Of a stretch of 64,000 bases of DNA, positions 37,234 through 46,147 are shown one piece after another (position 1 is the first letter of the stretch; each line of letters opens with the position of its first letter). Origin of the DNA: CALMEC01 sp964531025 (GTDB taxonomy: Bacteria > Actinomycetota > Thermoleophilia > Miltoncostaeales > Miltoncostaeaceae); the NCBI GenBank assembly GCA_964531025.1, contig CAZHDY010000001.1, positions 930,001 to 994,000 of the forward strand, in the 5' to 3' direction. The notes beneath the pieces are model-generated. The model had not been told where the DNA came from and made no database searches. It was given only the letters and a program-made list of their open reading frames with translations. Position numbers and translations under genes: made by a program.

Positions 37234-39375
37234 CTACGAGGTGGGGCGTCCGCCCTCCGCGCGTTCCGGGACATCATCGGACGGCCCGAACCACCCGTCG
37301 AATGCCGTGGGGCTCGCCGAGACCTGGCCATCGGAGGAGGCATCGCCGTTCTGGATGCTCCGCTCGTCGGCCGTCTGCCGTGGCGGAACGGGCTCCGGGC
37401 GGGGCGGGCGGGGCATGCCGGCGGCGTCGTAGGCCGCGGCCTCGTCGAGGGTCTCGTGCTCCAGGAGCGCGCGGGTCAGCGACTCGAGCTTGTCCCGATT
37501 CTCCTTGAGCTTCGTCAGCGCATCGCGGTAGCAGGCGTCGATGATCGTGCGGACCTCTTTGTCGACGAGCTCCTGTGTGCGTTGCGATGCGGCCGAGCCG
37601 ATTCCCGGAAAGAGCATGGGCTCGTCGTTGGGCCCGGGAAGGACGGATACCGGGCCGATGGCCTCGCTCATGCCCCAGCGGCCGACCATCTGCTTCGCGA
37701 TCTTCGTGACCTGTTCCAGGTCGGACTCGGCGCCGGTGGTGACGTCGCCGTAGACGATCTCCTCGGCCGCCCGTCCGCCGAGCGCCCCGATGATGCGGCC
37801 GTGCAGATAGTCGGCGTCATAGCCGTACCGATCGGTGGAGGGTGCCTGGAAGGTCACGCCGAGGGCGCGGCCGCGCGGGATGATGGAGACCTTGCGCACC
37901 GGGTCGGCACCGGCGATGAGCATGCCGAGGAGGGCGTGTCCGGACTCGTGGTAGGCGGTCCGTTCCCGTTCCGCATCCGACAGCATGATGTGGCGCTCGG
38001 CACCGAGCACGATCTTCTCGAGCGAGTCCGTGAAGTCCGCCTGCACGACCATCTTGTGATTGCGACGCGCCGCGAGAAGGGCGGCTTCGTTGGCCAGGTT
38101 GGCGAGGTCGGCGCCCACCATGCCGGGCGTGGACGAGGCCAGACCATCGAGGTCCACGTCGGCGCCGAGGGGCATATGCCGCGTGTGCACCTTCAAGATG
38201 GCGAGACGGCCCGACTGGTCAGGCGGGTTCACGGAGACACGACGGTCGAAGCGGCCGGGTCGCAGGAGGGCCTGATCGAGGATCTCCATCCGGTTGGTGG
38301 CCGCGATGACGATGACGCCCTCCGAACCGGAGAAGCCGTCCATCTCGGTGAGGATCTGGTTGAGCGTCTGCTCACGTTCCTCGTGGCCGCCCATGCCTCC
38401 GCCGGCACCGCGCGCCCGGCCGACGGCGTCGAGCTCGTCGATGAAGACGATCGCGGGCGCGTCCTCCTTCGCCTGCTTGAAGAGATCGCGCACCCGGCTG
38501 GCACCGACGCCGACGAACATCTCGACGAACTCCGACGCCGACAACGAGAAGAAGGGCACTCCCGCCTCACCGGCCACCGCCCGCGCCAGCAGCGTCTTAC
38601 CGGTACCCGGCGGCCCGTAGAGCAACACGCCCTTCGGGATCTTCCCGCCCAGCTCGAGGTACTTCTTCGGCTCCTTCAGGAAGTCGACGACCTCGCTGAG
38701 CTCCTGCTTCACCTCGTTGATGCCCGCGACGTCGGCGAACGTGGTCCTCTGGCCGGAGGCGTCGTAGCGCTTGGCACGTGAACGCCCGACGCCGAGGATG
38801 CCCCCTCCCCCGCCCCCGCCGGCTGCGGCGCGACGGAAGAACCAGACGAACAGGGCGATGAGCAGGATCGCCGGGCCGAAGCTGATGAGGACCGTGAGCC
38901 AGAGTGCACGGTGCTGGTCGATGGACCGGGCGCTGATGATGACGCCCTTGTCCATGAGCTCGTTCAGAAGGCGTGTCTTGCCGGCCTCGTCCTCTCCCAG
39001 GAGGGAGGGGATGATCGTGTGGAAGCGCCTGACGCTCTGCTTCTTCCCGTCCGGGTCCGTGTAGTCGACGGCCTGCTTGAAGGTCCCGTCGATCGTGTCG
39101 AGACGGGAGCTGATCTCCTTGATCGTGCCGGCCTTCACCTGCTCCTGGAAGAAGTTGTAGGTGATGGTCGTGCGGTCGGGTCCCTGGCTGATGATCTGGG
39201 CCAGGGCGAAGTTGACCACCAGGAGGAGCCCGACGATCAGCCACAGGCGACGCGGGTTCCGGCCCATGCGGGGACCGCCCGGACTCTCGGGTTCGTCCTT
39301 GCCTTCCACACGCCAGCCGGGAGGGTCGGATTTCGGCCGCCGCTGGCCGGGCTGTGATCCTTCGTTATCGCTCAC
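37234..39375 (-). CDS. ftsH: ATP-dependent zinc metalloprotease FtsH
   Basis: Membrane-anchored AAA+ protease that degrades misfolded membrane proteins and short-lived regulators. The product is 713 aa from GTG 39375. An N-terminal membrane helix (LWLIVGLLLVVNFALAQII) is followed by an extracytoplasmic FtsH-ext domain and a second helix (LTVLISFGPAILLIALFVWF). A Gly-rich linker comes next. The AAA module has Walker A GPPGTGKT near residue 250, Walker B IVFIDELDA, and an arginine finger region RPGRFDRR. The zinc site is HESGH near residue 475 and the third ligand lies in the GAESDLEQ region. All catalytic residues are present. An upstream in-frame ATG (39420) would add a hydrophilic leader and is not preferred. 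Confidence 0.95.
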   Translation of the reverse strand: MSDNEGSQPGQRRPKSDPPGWRVEGKDEPESPGGPRMGRNPRRLWLIVGLLLVVNFALAQIISQGPDRTTITYNFFQEQVKAGTIKEISSRLDTIDGTFKQAVDYTDPDGKKQSVRRFHTIIPSLLGEDEAGKTRLLNELMDKGVIISARSIDQHRALWLTVLISFGPAILLIALFVWFFRRAAAGGGGGGGILGVGRSRAKRYDASGQRTTFADVAGINEVKQELSEVVDFLKEPKKYLELGGKIPKGVLLYGPPGTGKTLLARAVAGEAGVPFFSLSASEFVEMFVGVGASRVRDLFKQAKEDAPAIVFIDELDAVGRARGAGGGMGGHEEREQTLNQILTEMDGFSGSEGVIVIAATNRMEILDQALLRPGRFDRRVSVNPPDQSGRLAILKVHTRHMPLGADVDLDGLASSTPGMVGADLANLANEAALLAARRNHKMVVQADFTDSLEKIVLGAERHIMLSDAERERTAYHESGHALLGMLIAGADPVRKVSIIPRGRALGVTFQAPSTDRYGYDADYLHGRIIGALGGRAAEEIVYGDVTTGAESDLEQVTKIAKQMVGRWGMSEAIGPVSVLPGPNDEPMLFPGIGSAASQRTQELVDKEVRTIIDACYRDALTKLKENRDKLESLTRALLEHETLDEAAAYDAAGMPRPPRPEPVPPRQTADERSIQNGDASSDGQVSASPTAFDGWFGPSDDVPERAEGGRPTS

Positions 39376-39495
39376 GGACGGCACATGATGGCAGGTGGCC
39401 GCCGAAAAGGTCAGCGGCACGGGCGATCACCGTGCGATGCCCGACCCGGACCGGCGGCACGAGTAACGCATCCCGGGCGGTTGACCCACGGCCCT

Positions 39496-40569
39496 CTACG
39501 GCAGATCGATCTCGCGGGTGGGTCCGGTGGGCTCGTCATCCTGTCGGCCCGCGCGGTGTTCCGACGTCGCCTCATTCCCGGCGGCCCCGTCCTCCGGCGG
39601 GAGCGGCGGCACCGGGCGAAGCGGCGTCGGGGCAGACAGCGGTTTCTCCACCCGGTCGTGTGCCGCCTGCTCGGCGAGCTTCCGGGCGGCCTGAGCACGT
39701 GCCGCGCGCACCTGCCGGCGGTGCAGCAGCTCCGCGTTCAGTTCGCCGCCGACCAGGAACATGAGTCCGCTGAAGTACAGGAAGTTCATGTAGACGAAGA
39801 TCGTTCCCAGGGTTCCGTAGACACCACGGAAGTTGTGGATGGCCTGGGCGTACAACGAGACCAGTGAGGTCGTGCAGAACCACGCCGCCGTCGACAGCAG
39901 GGCCCCGGGAATGATGGCCCGGAATCGGAGTCGCATCTGATTCGGCCCGAACCGGTAGAGCAGGACCAGGAACACGAAGATGGTGACGAGGCCCGCCGGC
40001 ATGGTGAGGCTGTCGACGAGGTCGCTGGTCGACTGGCTGGCGCCGACCCACTCGGCCACACCGACCGCCAGGCGCTCGCCGCCGGCGAGGGCGAGCACGC
40101 TTGCGACGGCCAGGATCACCGTACCCAGCGTGAGGAGCATGTTGATGCCCTTCGCGCGGATCCATCGGCGGTGCGGGTGCCGCTGGGCGCGGTCCAGACC
40201 GTCCACGAGCGCGCCGATCGCATTGGAGGTCATGTAGACGGCGACGATCGCGGCACCGATGATGACGAACCCGGCGGCCGCACCGGACGCGACCGTGCGG
40301 TTGAACGCGTCGGCCAGGCCGCTGATGCCCGGAATGGTGGCCTCGAGCTTCGAGAACAGGTTGACGTAAGCATCCGGTCCCGCGATCCGGATCGCGGTGA
40401 CCACCACGAAGAGGAACGGGATGGTCGCCAGGAACGCGTTGAAGGCGAACTGACTCGCTGTCGCCGTGACGCCGTTCCCCATGCAGCGGCGCAAGGTCGC
40501 ACGGAAGACGCTCCATACCCAACGGGGGAGCCGAACGAACGGTGCGGTGAAGACGGATGAGATGTTCAC
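39496..40569 (-). CDS. YihY/virulence factor BrkB family membrane protein
   Basis: An integral membrane protein of the YihY (formerly 'ribonuclease BN') family, whose function is not established. About six hydrophobic segments lie between residues 35 and 285, including FNAFLATIPFLFVVVTAI, AAGFVIIGAAIVAVYMTSNA, GTVILAVASVLALAG and LVTIFVFLVLLYRFGPN. The family hallmark region GVYGTLGTIFVYMNFLYFSG comes next. A long cytosolic C-terminus rich in Ala, Arg, Pro and Glu follows. GTG 40569 is chosen; an in-frame TTG at 40605 lies only 3 nt after a TAGAAT box and is less likely. Same strand as ftsH, 120 bp upstream. Confidence 0.85.
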   Translation of the reverse strand: MNISSVFTAPFVRLPRWVWSVFRATLRRCMGNGVTATASQFAFNAFLATIPFLFVVVTAIRIAGPDAYVNLFSKLEATIPGISGLADAFNRTVASGAAAGFVIIGAAIVAVYMTSNAIGALVDGLDRAQRHPHRRWIRAKGINMLLTLGTVILAVASVLALAGGERLAVGVAEWVGASQSTSDLVDSLTMPAGLVTIFVFLVLLYRFGPNQMRLRFRAIIPGALLSTAAWFCTTSLVSLYAQAIHNFRGVYGTLGTIFVYMNFLYFSGLMFLVGGELNAELLHRRQVRAARAQAARKLAEQAAHDRVEKPLSAPTPLRPVPPLPPEDGAAGNEATSEHRAGRQDDEPTGPTREIDLP

Positions 40570-40741
40570 GGGGAGGATCGCCGACGCCGCGGCGAAGGTC
40601 GGCAACGGATTCTAAAGGCAGGTCCGTTGCGGGCGGCTGTTCGGGTGTCCCTGCCAGTTCTGCCCCGATCGTCGGTATTCCTGCCCCTCCGGGGGCGCCG
40701 CACGACCGCGCTCAAGCGGCGGCCGTCGCCCGGGGGCGTTC

Positions 40742-42826
40742 TCAGGCGGGACGGGAGGCGGCGATCGCGCGATCCATCAGGGCTTCGTGTGCATTCAGCG
40801 CATCACCCGGTCCCGCAGGGACCCGGCTCCAGGATCCGTCCGCCGAGAGCACCCACGAAAGGGCGGTGTCGCGGCGGCAGATGTCGAGGATGGCCGCGAG
40901 CTCCTCGCATGCGACGGGGTCCTCCACCGGTGTGAACGCCTCCACACGGTTGTCGAGGTTCCGAACCATCATGTCGGCGGAACCGATCCAGTACGACGTC
41001 TGATCCCCCACCGTGAACGCGAGGATCCGCGTGTGCTCGAGGAACCGGCCGACGATGCTGGTCACCCGGATGGTCTCGCTGACACCGGGAAGGCCGGGCC
41101 GCAGACCACAGATCCCCCGCACGTTGAGATCGACGGGGACGCCCGCCTGCGACGCACGGTAGAGGGCCCGGATGACGTCGGCGTCGATGACCGAGTTCAG
41201 CTTCATCTCGATACGCCCGGGAGTGCCCGCGGTGTGCTTCGCGATGACGTCGTCGATCAGCGCGATGATGCCGTCGCGCATGTGCTCCGGCGCGACGAGC
41301 AGCTTCCGGTACTTCGGTACGCGCCCGAAACCGGTGAGGTGGTTGAAGAGGTCGGCGATGTCCTCGGTGATGTCCTCACGCGCGGTGAAGAGACCGAGAT
41401 CCGTGTAGAGCCGTGCCGTGGCGGGGTGGTAGTTCCCGGTACCGATGTGCGCATAACGCCGGAGCTTCTTGTCCTCGCGACGCACCACCAGGGCGATCTT
41501 GGCGTGGGTCTTCATCCCCACGTGCCCGTAGACGACGTGGACACCGGCGCGCTCGAGGGCGCGCGCCCACTGGATGTTGCGCTCCTCGTCGAACCGGGCC
41601 TGGAGCTCCACCAGGCACACGGTCTGCTTGCCGGCGGCGGCCGCCTTGACCAGCGCCGGGATGATCGGCGTGTCACCGCTCGTGCGGTAGATCGTCTGCT
41701 TGATGGCGACGACGTCCGGATCGGAGGCGGCCTGATCGATGAAGGCCGCGACGGAGGTCTCGAAGTCGTCGTACGGGTGATGCACGAGGATGTCGGACTG
41801 ACGTATCGCGGCGAAGATGTCCGGATCACCGTCCTCGGGCCGGAAGCGCGGATGCACCCGCGGCGTCCACGGCCGGCTGAGCAGCTTGCTGCGCTTCGCG
41901 TCGACCAGCTCCCAGAGTGCTGTGAGGTCAAGGAGGCCCGAGACCCGGTAGACGTCCCGTGCGTCGACCCCCATCTCCTCACGGAGTTCCGAAAGGATCG
42001 CCTTTCCGGCACCCCGCTCGACCTCCAGGCGCACCACGTCGCCGAAACGCCGGTGCCGAACATGGGCCTCGACGGCATCCATGAGGTCGGTGACGTCGAC
42101 GTCCACGTCGAAGTCCGCGTCGCGGGTCACGCGGAAGAGCGCGGACGTCGTGACGTCCATGCCCGGGAAGACGCGGTCGGCGTGCGCACGGACGATCTCC
42201 TCCGTCGGGATCAACCCGCCCGGGACAGCGTGGAACCGCGGTAGCCCGGGGAACACCTTCACGCGGGCGAGGCGTGCCTCCTTCGACGTCGGGTCGGTGA
42301 CCGTCGCGCCCAGGTTGAGCGACAGCCCCGAGATGTACGGGAACGGATGGCCCGGGCTCACGGCGAGCGGGGTGAGGACCGGGTAGATCTCCTCCGAGAA
42401 GATCGTCCTGACGCGACGGAGCGCCCGGCTGTCGAGATCTCCGAGCGACAGGATCCCCATCCCCTCGTGGGCGAGCGCGGGAGCGATCTCCTCCTTCCAC
42501 AGCTGCCCCTGCTGCTGCACGAGCTCGGCGGTGCGGGCGGACACAGCATCCAGGATCTCGTCACGTGTCAGCTGGTCCGGCGCGTTCGACTCGCGCCCCA
42601 CCTCCAACGCGTCCTGATGACCGGCCACCCTCACCATGAAGAACTCGTCGAGGTTCGACGAGAAGATCGCCATGAACTTGCAGCGTTCCAGGAGCGGGAG
42701 GTCCCCGTCCGCGGCGAGTGCCAGCACACGCTGGTTGAACTCCAGCCAGGAGAGCTCGCGATTGATGTACAGGGCGGGATCGGTCAGGTCGTCGGTGACC
42801 GGGCTGCGTCGGCGGCGTTGGCTCAT
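40742..42826 (-). CDS. ppk1: Polyphosphate kinase 1
   Basis: Makes long-chain polyphosphate from ATP, reversibly, through a phosphohistidine. The product is 694 aa with the four PPK domains. The N-terminal domain contains YINRELSWLEFNQRVLALA and the FSSNLDEFFMVRVAG segment. The catalytic histidine lies in GMKTHAKIALVVRRED at about residue 438. The second conserved histidine is in IGTGNYHPATARLYTDL. The C-terminal domain contains RFLEHTRILAF and YWIGSADMMVRNLDNRVEAF. All expected catalytic positions are present. Starts at ATG 42826. The stop is 173 bp before the YihY gene on the same strand. Confidence 0.96.
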   Translation of the reverse strand: MSQRRRRSPVTDDLTDPALYINRELSWLEFNQRVLALAADGDLPLLERCKFMAIFSSNLDEFFMVRVAGHQDALEVGRESNAPDQLTRDEILDAVSARTAELVQQQGQLWKEEIAPALAHEGMGILSLGDLDSRALRRVRTIFSEEIYPVLTPLAVSPGHPFPYISGLSLNLGATVTDPTSKEARLARVKVFPGLPRFHAVPGGLIPTEEIVRAHADRVFPGMDVTTSALFRVTRDADFDVDVDVTDLMDAVEAHVRHRRFGDVVRLEVERGAGKAILSELREEMGVDARDVYRVSGLLDLTALWELVDAKRSKLLSRPWTPRVHPRFRPEDGDPDIFAAIRQSDILVHHPYDDFETSVAAFIDQAASDPDVVAIKQTIYRTSGDTPIIPALVKAAAAGKQTVCLVELQARFDEERNIQWARALERAGVHVVYGHVGMKTHAKIALVVRREDKKLRRYAHIGTGNYHPATARLYTDLGLFTAREDITEDIADLFNHLTGFGRVPKYRKLLVAPEHMRDGIIALIDDVIAKHTAGTPGRIEMKLNSVIDADVIRALYRASQAGVPVDLNVRGICGLRPGLPGVSETIRVTSIVGRFLEHTRILAFTVGDQTSYWIGSADMMVRNLDNRVEAFTPVEDPVACEELAAILDICRRDTALSWVLSADGSWSRVPAGPGDALNAHEALMDRAIAASRPA

Positions 42827-42960
42827 CCCTCGTATTCTGCCGTTTCAACCATCTCAACACCTCCCGACGGGTAGGCGGTCGGCATACCGGCACGTCCGGT
42901 CGGGATCGTCGCCGCCGAACAGACCGAAATTGCCCCTCGGACGACCGGGATCCAACCGAA

Positions 42961-44187
42961 ATGACCACCGCCCCCGCAGATGACCTGGCCACCGTGAAGG
43001 ACGCGGTCGCCGCAGAGCTCGCACGACACAACGACACGATCCTGCGGCTGAGCCACGAGATCCACGCCGATCCGGAACTCAGTTGGCAGGAGCATCGCGC
43101 CGCACGGCGGGTGGCGGATGTCCTGCGTGACGCCGGATTCGTGGTCGAAACCGGCGCCTACGGTGTGGAGACGGCCATCGAGGCCCTTCACGGGAACGGC
43201 GATCTCACGGTCGCCATCTGCGCCGAGTACGACGCCCTTCCCGGGATGGGCCACGCCTGCGGGCACAACATCATCGCCTCGGCGGCCGTCGGCGCCGCCA
43301 TCGCCCTCCGACCCGTCGCCGATCGCGCCGGCCTGCGGATCAAGTTGCTGGGTACGCCCGCCGAGGAGCACGGCGGCGGCAAGATCGCGATGCTGACCGC
43401 CGGAGCATGGGAGGACGTGGACCTCTCACTCATGGTGCACGGCACAGGCGGCACGGACGGTCATGCCGACGCGTTCGACTCGACCGCGGTGGATCGCTTC
43501 GCCGTCACCTTCACCGGCCGCGCCGCACACGCCGCCGGTTCACCGGAACGCGGGATCAACGCCGGATCCGCCGCGACGCTGGCGCTGACGGCGCTCGCGT
43601 TCCTGCGTCAGCACATCCCCGTGTCGGCGAGCGTCAACGGCTTCGTGTCGACGGGCGGTGAAGCGACCAACATCATCCCCGACCACACGGTCGTCCAGGT
43701 GGAGGTCCGGGCCACGGATCTCGACGTGTGGCGCGACCTGAAGACGAGGACACTCGCGTGCTTCGAGGGGGCGGCGGTCGCGACCGGCTGCGAATGGAGC
43801 CACACGGCGACCGAGCCGGCCTATGCGCCGGTGAGGCACGACGGGCGGCTCGTCCCCCTGTGGGACGCGAACCTCGTCCGTCGCGGACGGGTGATCGACG
43901 ACGAGAAACGTGTCCGGGGCGCATCGACCGACATGGGCAACGTCTCGCAGGTGGTGCCGTCGATCCATCCGACCATCGCGATCCTGGGCGCGACGTCGGC
44001 TCCACATCATCCCGACTTCGCCGTCGATGCCCGCAGTCCGGAAGCGGACGACGCGGCACTCGACGGCGCCGCCATCCTCGCCTGGACTGTCGTGGATGCC
44101 GCGCTCACACCGTCCGTGCGCGAATCGCTGAAGAGAGACCGGTCCGGACGCCCCGCGGGCGCGACCCGCACGACGCTCTCGGCCTGA
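42961..44187 (+). CDS. M20-family amidohydrolase (zinc peptidase-like)
   Basis: Cytosolic metal-dependent amidohydrolase of the M20D group (AbgB/IAA-amino-acid hydrolase-like), cleaving N-acyl or peptide amide bonds. The 408-aa product has the usual layout. A catalytic domain contains AICAEYDALPGMGHACGHN near residue 82-100, with the paired metal ligands, and TPAEEHGGGK near residue 130. A lid/dimerisation domain is inserted (about 175-290, including GRAAHAAGSPERGINA). The last metal ligand is near ATSAPHHPDF at about residue 345. Substrate cannot be assigned. Its stop lies 7 bp from the end of the convergent subtilase gene. A CCTGATC/GATCAGG hairpin spans both stops. Confidence 0.9.
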   Translation: MTTAPADDLATVKDAVAAELARHNDTILRLSHEIHADPELSWQEHRAARRVADVLRDAGFVVETGAYGVETAIEALHGNGDLTVAICAEYDALPGMGHACGHNIIASAAVGAAIALRPVADRAGLRIKLLGTPAEEHGGGKIAMLTAGAWEDVDLSLMVHGTGGTDGHADAFDSTAVDRFAVTFTGRAAHAAGSPERGINAGSAATLALTALAFLRQHIPVSASVNGFVSTGGEATNIIPDHTVVQVEVRATDLDVWRDLKTRTLACFEGAAVATGCEWSHTATEPAYAPVRHDGRLVPLWDANLVRRGRVIDDEKRVRGASTDMGNVSQVVPSIHPTIAILGATSAPHHPDFAVDARSPEADDAALDGAAILAWTVVDAALTPSVRESLKRDRSGRPAGATRTTLSA

Positions 44188-44220
44188 TCCCCGATCAGGA
44201 TCGCGTCGCAGTGACGCGAT
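44183..44220. terminator. Tandem hairpins across the M20/subtilase convergent ends
   Basis: CCTGATC (44183-44189)/GATCAGG (44193-44199), then ATCGCGTC (44200-44207)/GACGCGAT (44213-44220). Both stems are perfect with 3- and 5-nt loops. They overlap the last codons of both genes, suggesting a compact two-way terminator. Confidence 0.6.
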
Positions 44221-45673
44221 AGGGGCCGCCCACGGCGTTCGCCCGCACCTCGACCGTGTAGATCCCGGTCGAGGGTGCCGTGAACTCCAATCGCTCGGTC
44301 GTGCCCGCGGAGACGGCCGTCGCAAGGCGCCACGTGCGGAGGTCGGAGGGACGGATGATCGCGGGAAGCCGCGGAGTACCCGGACGCCAGACCCAGATGT
44401 CGGGGTCCATCGCGATGGAGCGCCCCTCCACCTCCACCGTGAGCCGCTCGCCCTCACGCAGGTTCACCCGGTATGCGTCGGACTCGTCGACCGACGGGAG
44501 AAGCGTCGCGTCGGCGGTCGCTGTACGGATGCCGACCGGAAGGAACTCGGGCGCCGTGCGAACCGTCCAGGGATCGTCGTCCGGTTCGGCGCGGTCACGT
44601 GGGGGGACCGCCGCGGCAAGCGCACGCCGCAGGGAGAGAACGCCGGCGCCGACCGTCCGGTCCAGCGATGCCGAGGCCCACGAATCGGACGTCGATGCAA
44701 GGACCGTCGCAACCTGGGAGGGGCTGAGCCCCGGACGATTGGCGCGCAGCCGCACCGCCGCCCCGGACACCACGGCTGCGGCCATGGACGTGCCGGAACG
44801 CGCACGGTACCGACCACCCGGTGCCGTCGAGATGATCGCCCATCCCGGTGCCGCCAGGGTCACCTGGGATCCCGTCGTCGATTGGCCGAGCGGGACGCCC
44901 CGAGGGTTCACCGCCGAGACGGTGATGACATGGGGATATGCACCGGGGTACTCGGGCTCGTTGCCGTCACGTCCACCGTTGCCGCTGGCCGCGACGACCA
45001 CGATCCCCGCGCGAACCGCATCCTGGACGGCCTGGCGCTCGAGCTCCGAGTATCCCCAGCCCCCGAGTGAGATGTTGATGACGCTGACCCGCGCGTCGAT
45101 CGCGTACCGGATGCCGCGCACGATCGACGCCGTATCGGTCGAGCCGTCGGCGGCGGTGACGCGGATCGGCAGGATCCGGGCGTTCGAAACCCCCGAACCG
45201 CCGACGGCATTGCCACTGACCGCGGCGATGATCCCGGCGACGTGGGTGCCGTGTCCGGAACGGTCGGTGAGGGCCGAACCGCCACCGAAGGATCGGGCCC
45301 GCGCCCGATCGATCATCCCCCGAAGATCGGGATGCGACGCATCGACCCCGGTGTCGAGCACGGCGACCACCGGTCGGCGTGTCTCCCGGGGACGGGTCCA
45401 GCCGATCTGGCGGAGGTGCCACTGTCGTGCCCGGAGCGGATCGGCGATCTGTGTCGGTTCACGACGCAGATTGGGTTCCACCGCGGCGACGCCCGATCGT
45501 GTGCGCAGTCGGTCGATGCCCGCACGCGATGTCCGCACGACGTAGGCTGGTCCGCCCGCCACGAGCGGCATCGCATCGGGACCGACGACATCGACCGCGC
45601 GATGGCCGGGTTGGATCGTGACGAGTGCCTCACCGGTGTCGGGAGGCGGCGTCACCGGAACCGGGACGATCAT
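44195..45673 (-). CDS. Subtilase (S8) family serine protease
   Basis: A 492-aa subtilisin-like protease. The catalytic triad is Asp107 in VVAVLDTGVDASHPDL, His141 in SGHGTHVAG and Ser296 in RSGTSMAAA, with the oxyanion Asn in ASGNGG near residue 232. Residues 12-75 resemble an I9-type prodomain ending in EPNLRR. The C-terminal 120 residues look like a beta-rich PPC-type domain. Odd point: there is no signal peptide. The protein starts directly MIVPVPVTPPPDTGEALV, and its ATG overlaps the stop of the upstream membrane-protein gene (ATGA). It may work in the cytoplasm, be exported by another route, or have an exported N-terminus that I cannot see. Confidence 0.88.
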   Translation of the reverse strand: MIVPVPVTPPPDTGEALVTIQPGHRAVDVVGPDAMPLVAGGPAYVVRTSRAGIDRLRTRSGVAAVEPNLRREPTQIADPLRARQWHLRQIGWTRPRETRRPVVAVLDTGVDASHPDLRGMIDRARARSFGGGSALTDRSGHGTHVAGIIAAVSGNAVGGSGVSNARILPIRVTAADGSTDTASIVRGIRYAIDARVSVINISLGGWGYSELERQAVQDAVRAGIVVVAASGNGGRDGNEPEYPGAYPHVITVSAVNPRGVPLGQSTTGSQVTLAAPGWAIISTAPGGRYRARSGTSMAAAVVSGAAVRLRANRPGLSPSQVATVLASTSDSWASASLDRTVGAGVLSLRRALAAAVPPRDRAEPDDDPWTVRTAPEFLPVGIRTATADATLLPSVDESDAYRVNLREGERLTVEVEGRSIAMDPDIWVWRPGTPRLPAIIRPSDLRTWRLATAVSAGTTERLEFTAPSTGIYTVEVRANAVGGPYRVTATRS

Positions 45674-46047
45674 TGCCGAAAGCGCAACCCGATCATGATG
45701 AAGAACGCGATGAGCGCCATGACGATGAGCCCCGCGAGCACGAGCGACACGACACCGGCAAGCACCGGCAGTGCGATGACCATGCCCTGCGCAAGACCCA
45801 CGATCATGAGGAGGTCGCGCATGATCCCCTCACGCTTCACCCGTCCACCGAGCGCGATACACAGCGCGAGCACGGCCCCGACGCAGAGGATGGAGAGGAT
45901 CCGCGAGGGCTGGAAGATGAGGTAGGCCAGGATCTCCGCGAGGGCCAGACCGGCGGCGAGTGCCAGGCGACGGCCGCGCAGCCACGATTTCGCCCTCCCC
46001 TCCGGGGTCGTGGGGATCTCCTCGATGGTGATGATGGGGAGGTTCAT
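45670..46047 (-). CDS. Small multi-helix membrane protein coupled to the subtilase
   Basis: A 125-aa protein. It has an acidic N-terminus (MNLPIITIEEIPTTPEGRAK). Four hydrophobic segments then follow: LALAAGLALAEILAYLIF, ILSILCVGAVLALCIALGG, IMRDLLMIVGLAQGMVIAL and VSLVLAGLIVMALIAFFIMI. I recognise no family. ATG 46047 lies nine bases after TACACT. The stop overlaps the ATG of the subtilase gene by four bases, so the two are translated together, and the membrane protein may anchor, export or be cut by the protease. That partnership is inference from the overlap alone. Confidence 0.75.
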   Translation of the reverse strand: MNLPIITIEEIPTTPEGRAKSWLRGRRLALAAGLALAEILAYLIFQPSRILSILCVGAVLALCIALGGRVKREGIMRDLLMIVGLAQGMVIALPVLAGVVSLVLAGLIVMALIAFFIMIGLRFRQ

Positions 46048-46056
46048 GTCCCATTC

Positions 46057-46062
46057 AGTGTA
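46057..46062 (-). promoter_or_regulatory. -10 box close to the start of the membrane protein-subtilase pair
   Basis: TACACT on the minus strand, 9 nt before the ATG at 46047. Confidence 0.4.
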
Positions 46063-46147
46063 CTGCGACCATGGGATCGAACCGTCGATCCCGGGTCGCC
46101 GATGCACGCGATACCTCGGACCAGACGGACGATGTCCGTCCGAGGTC

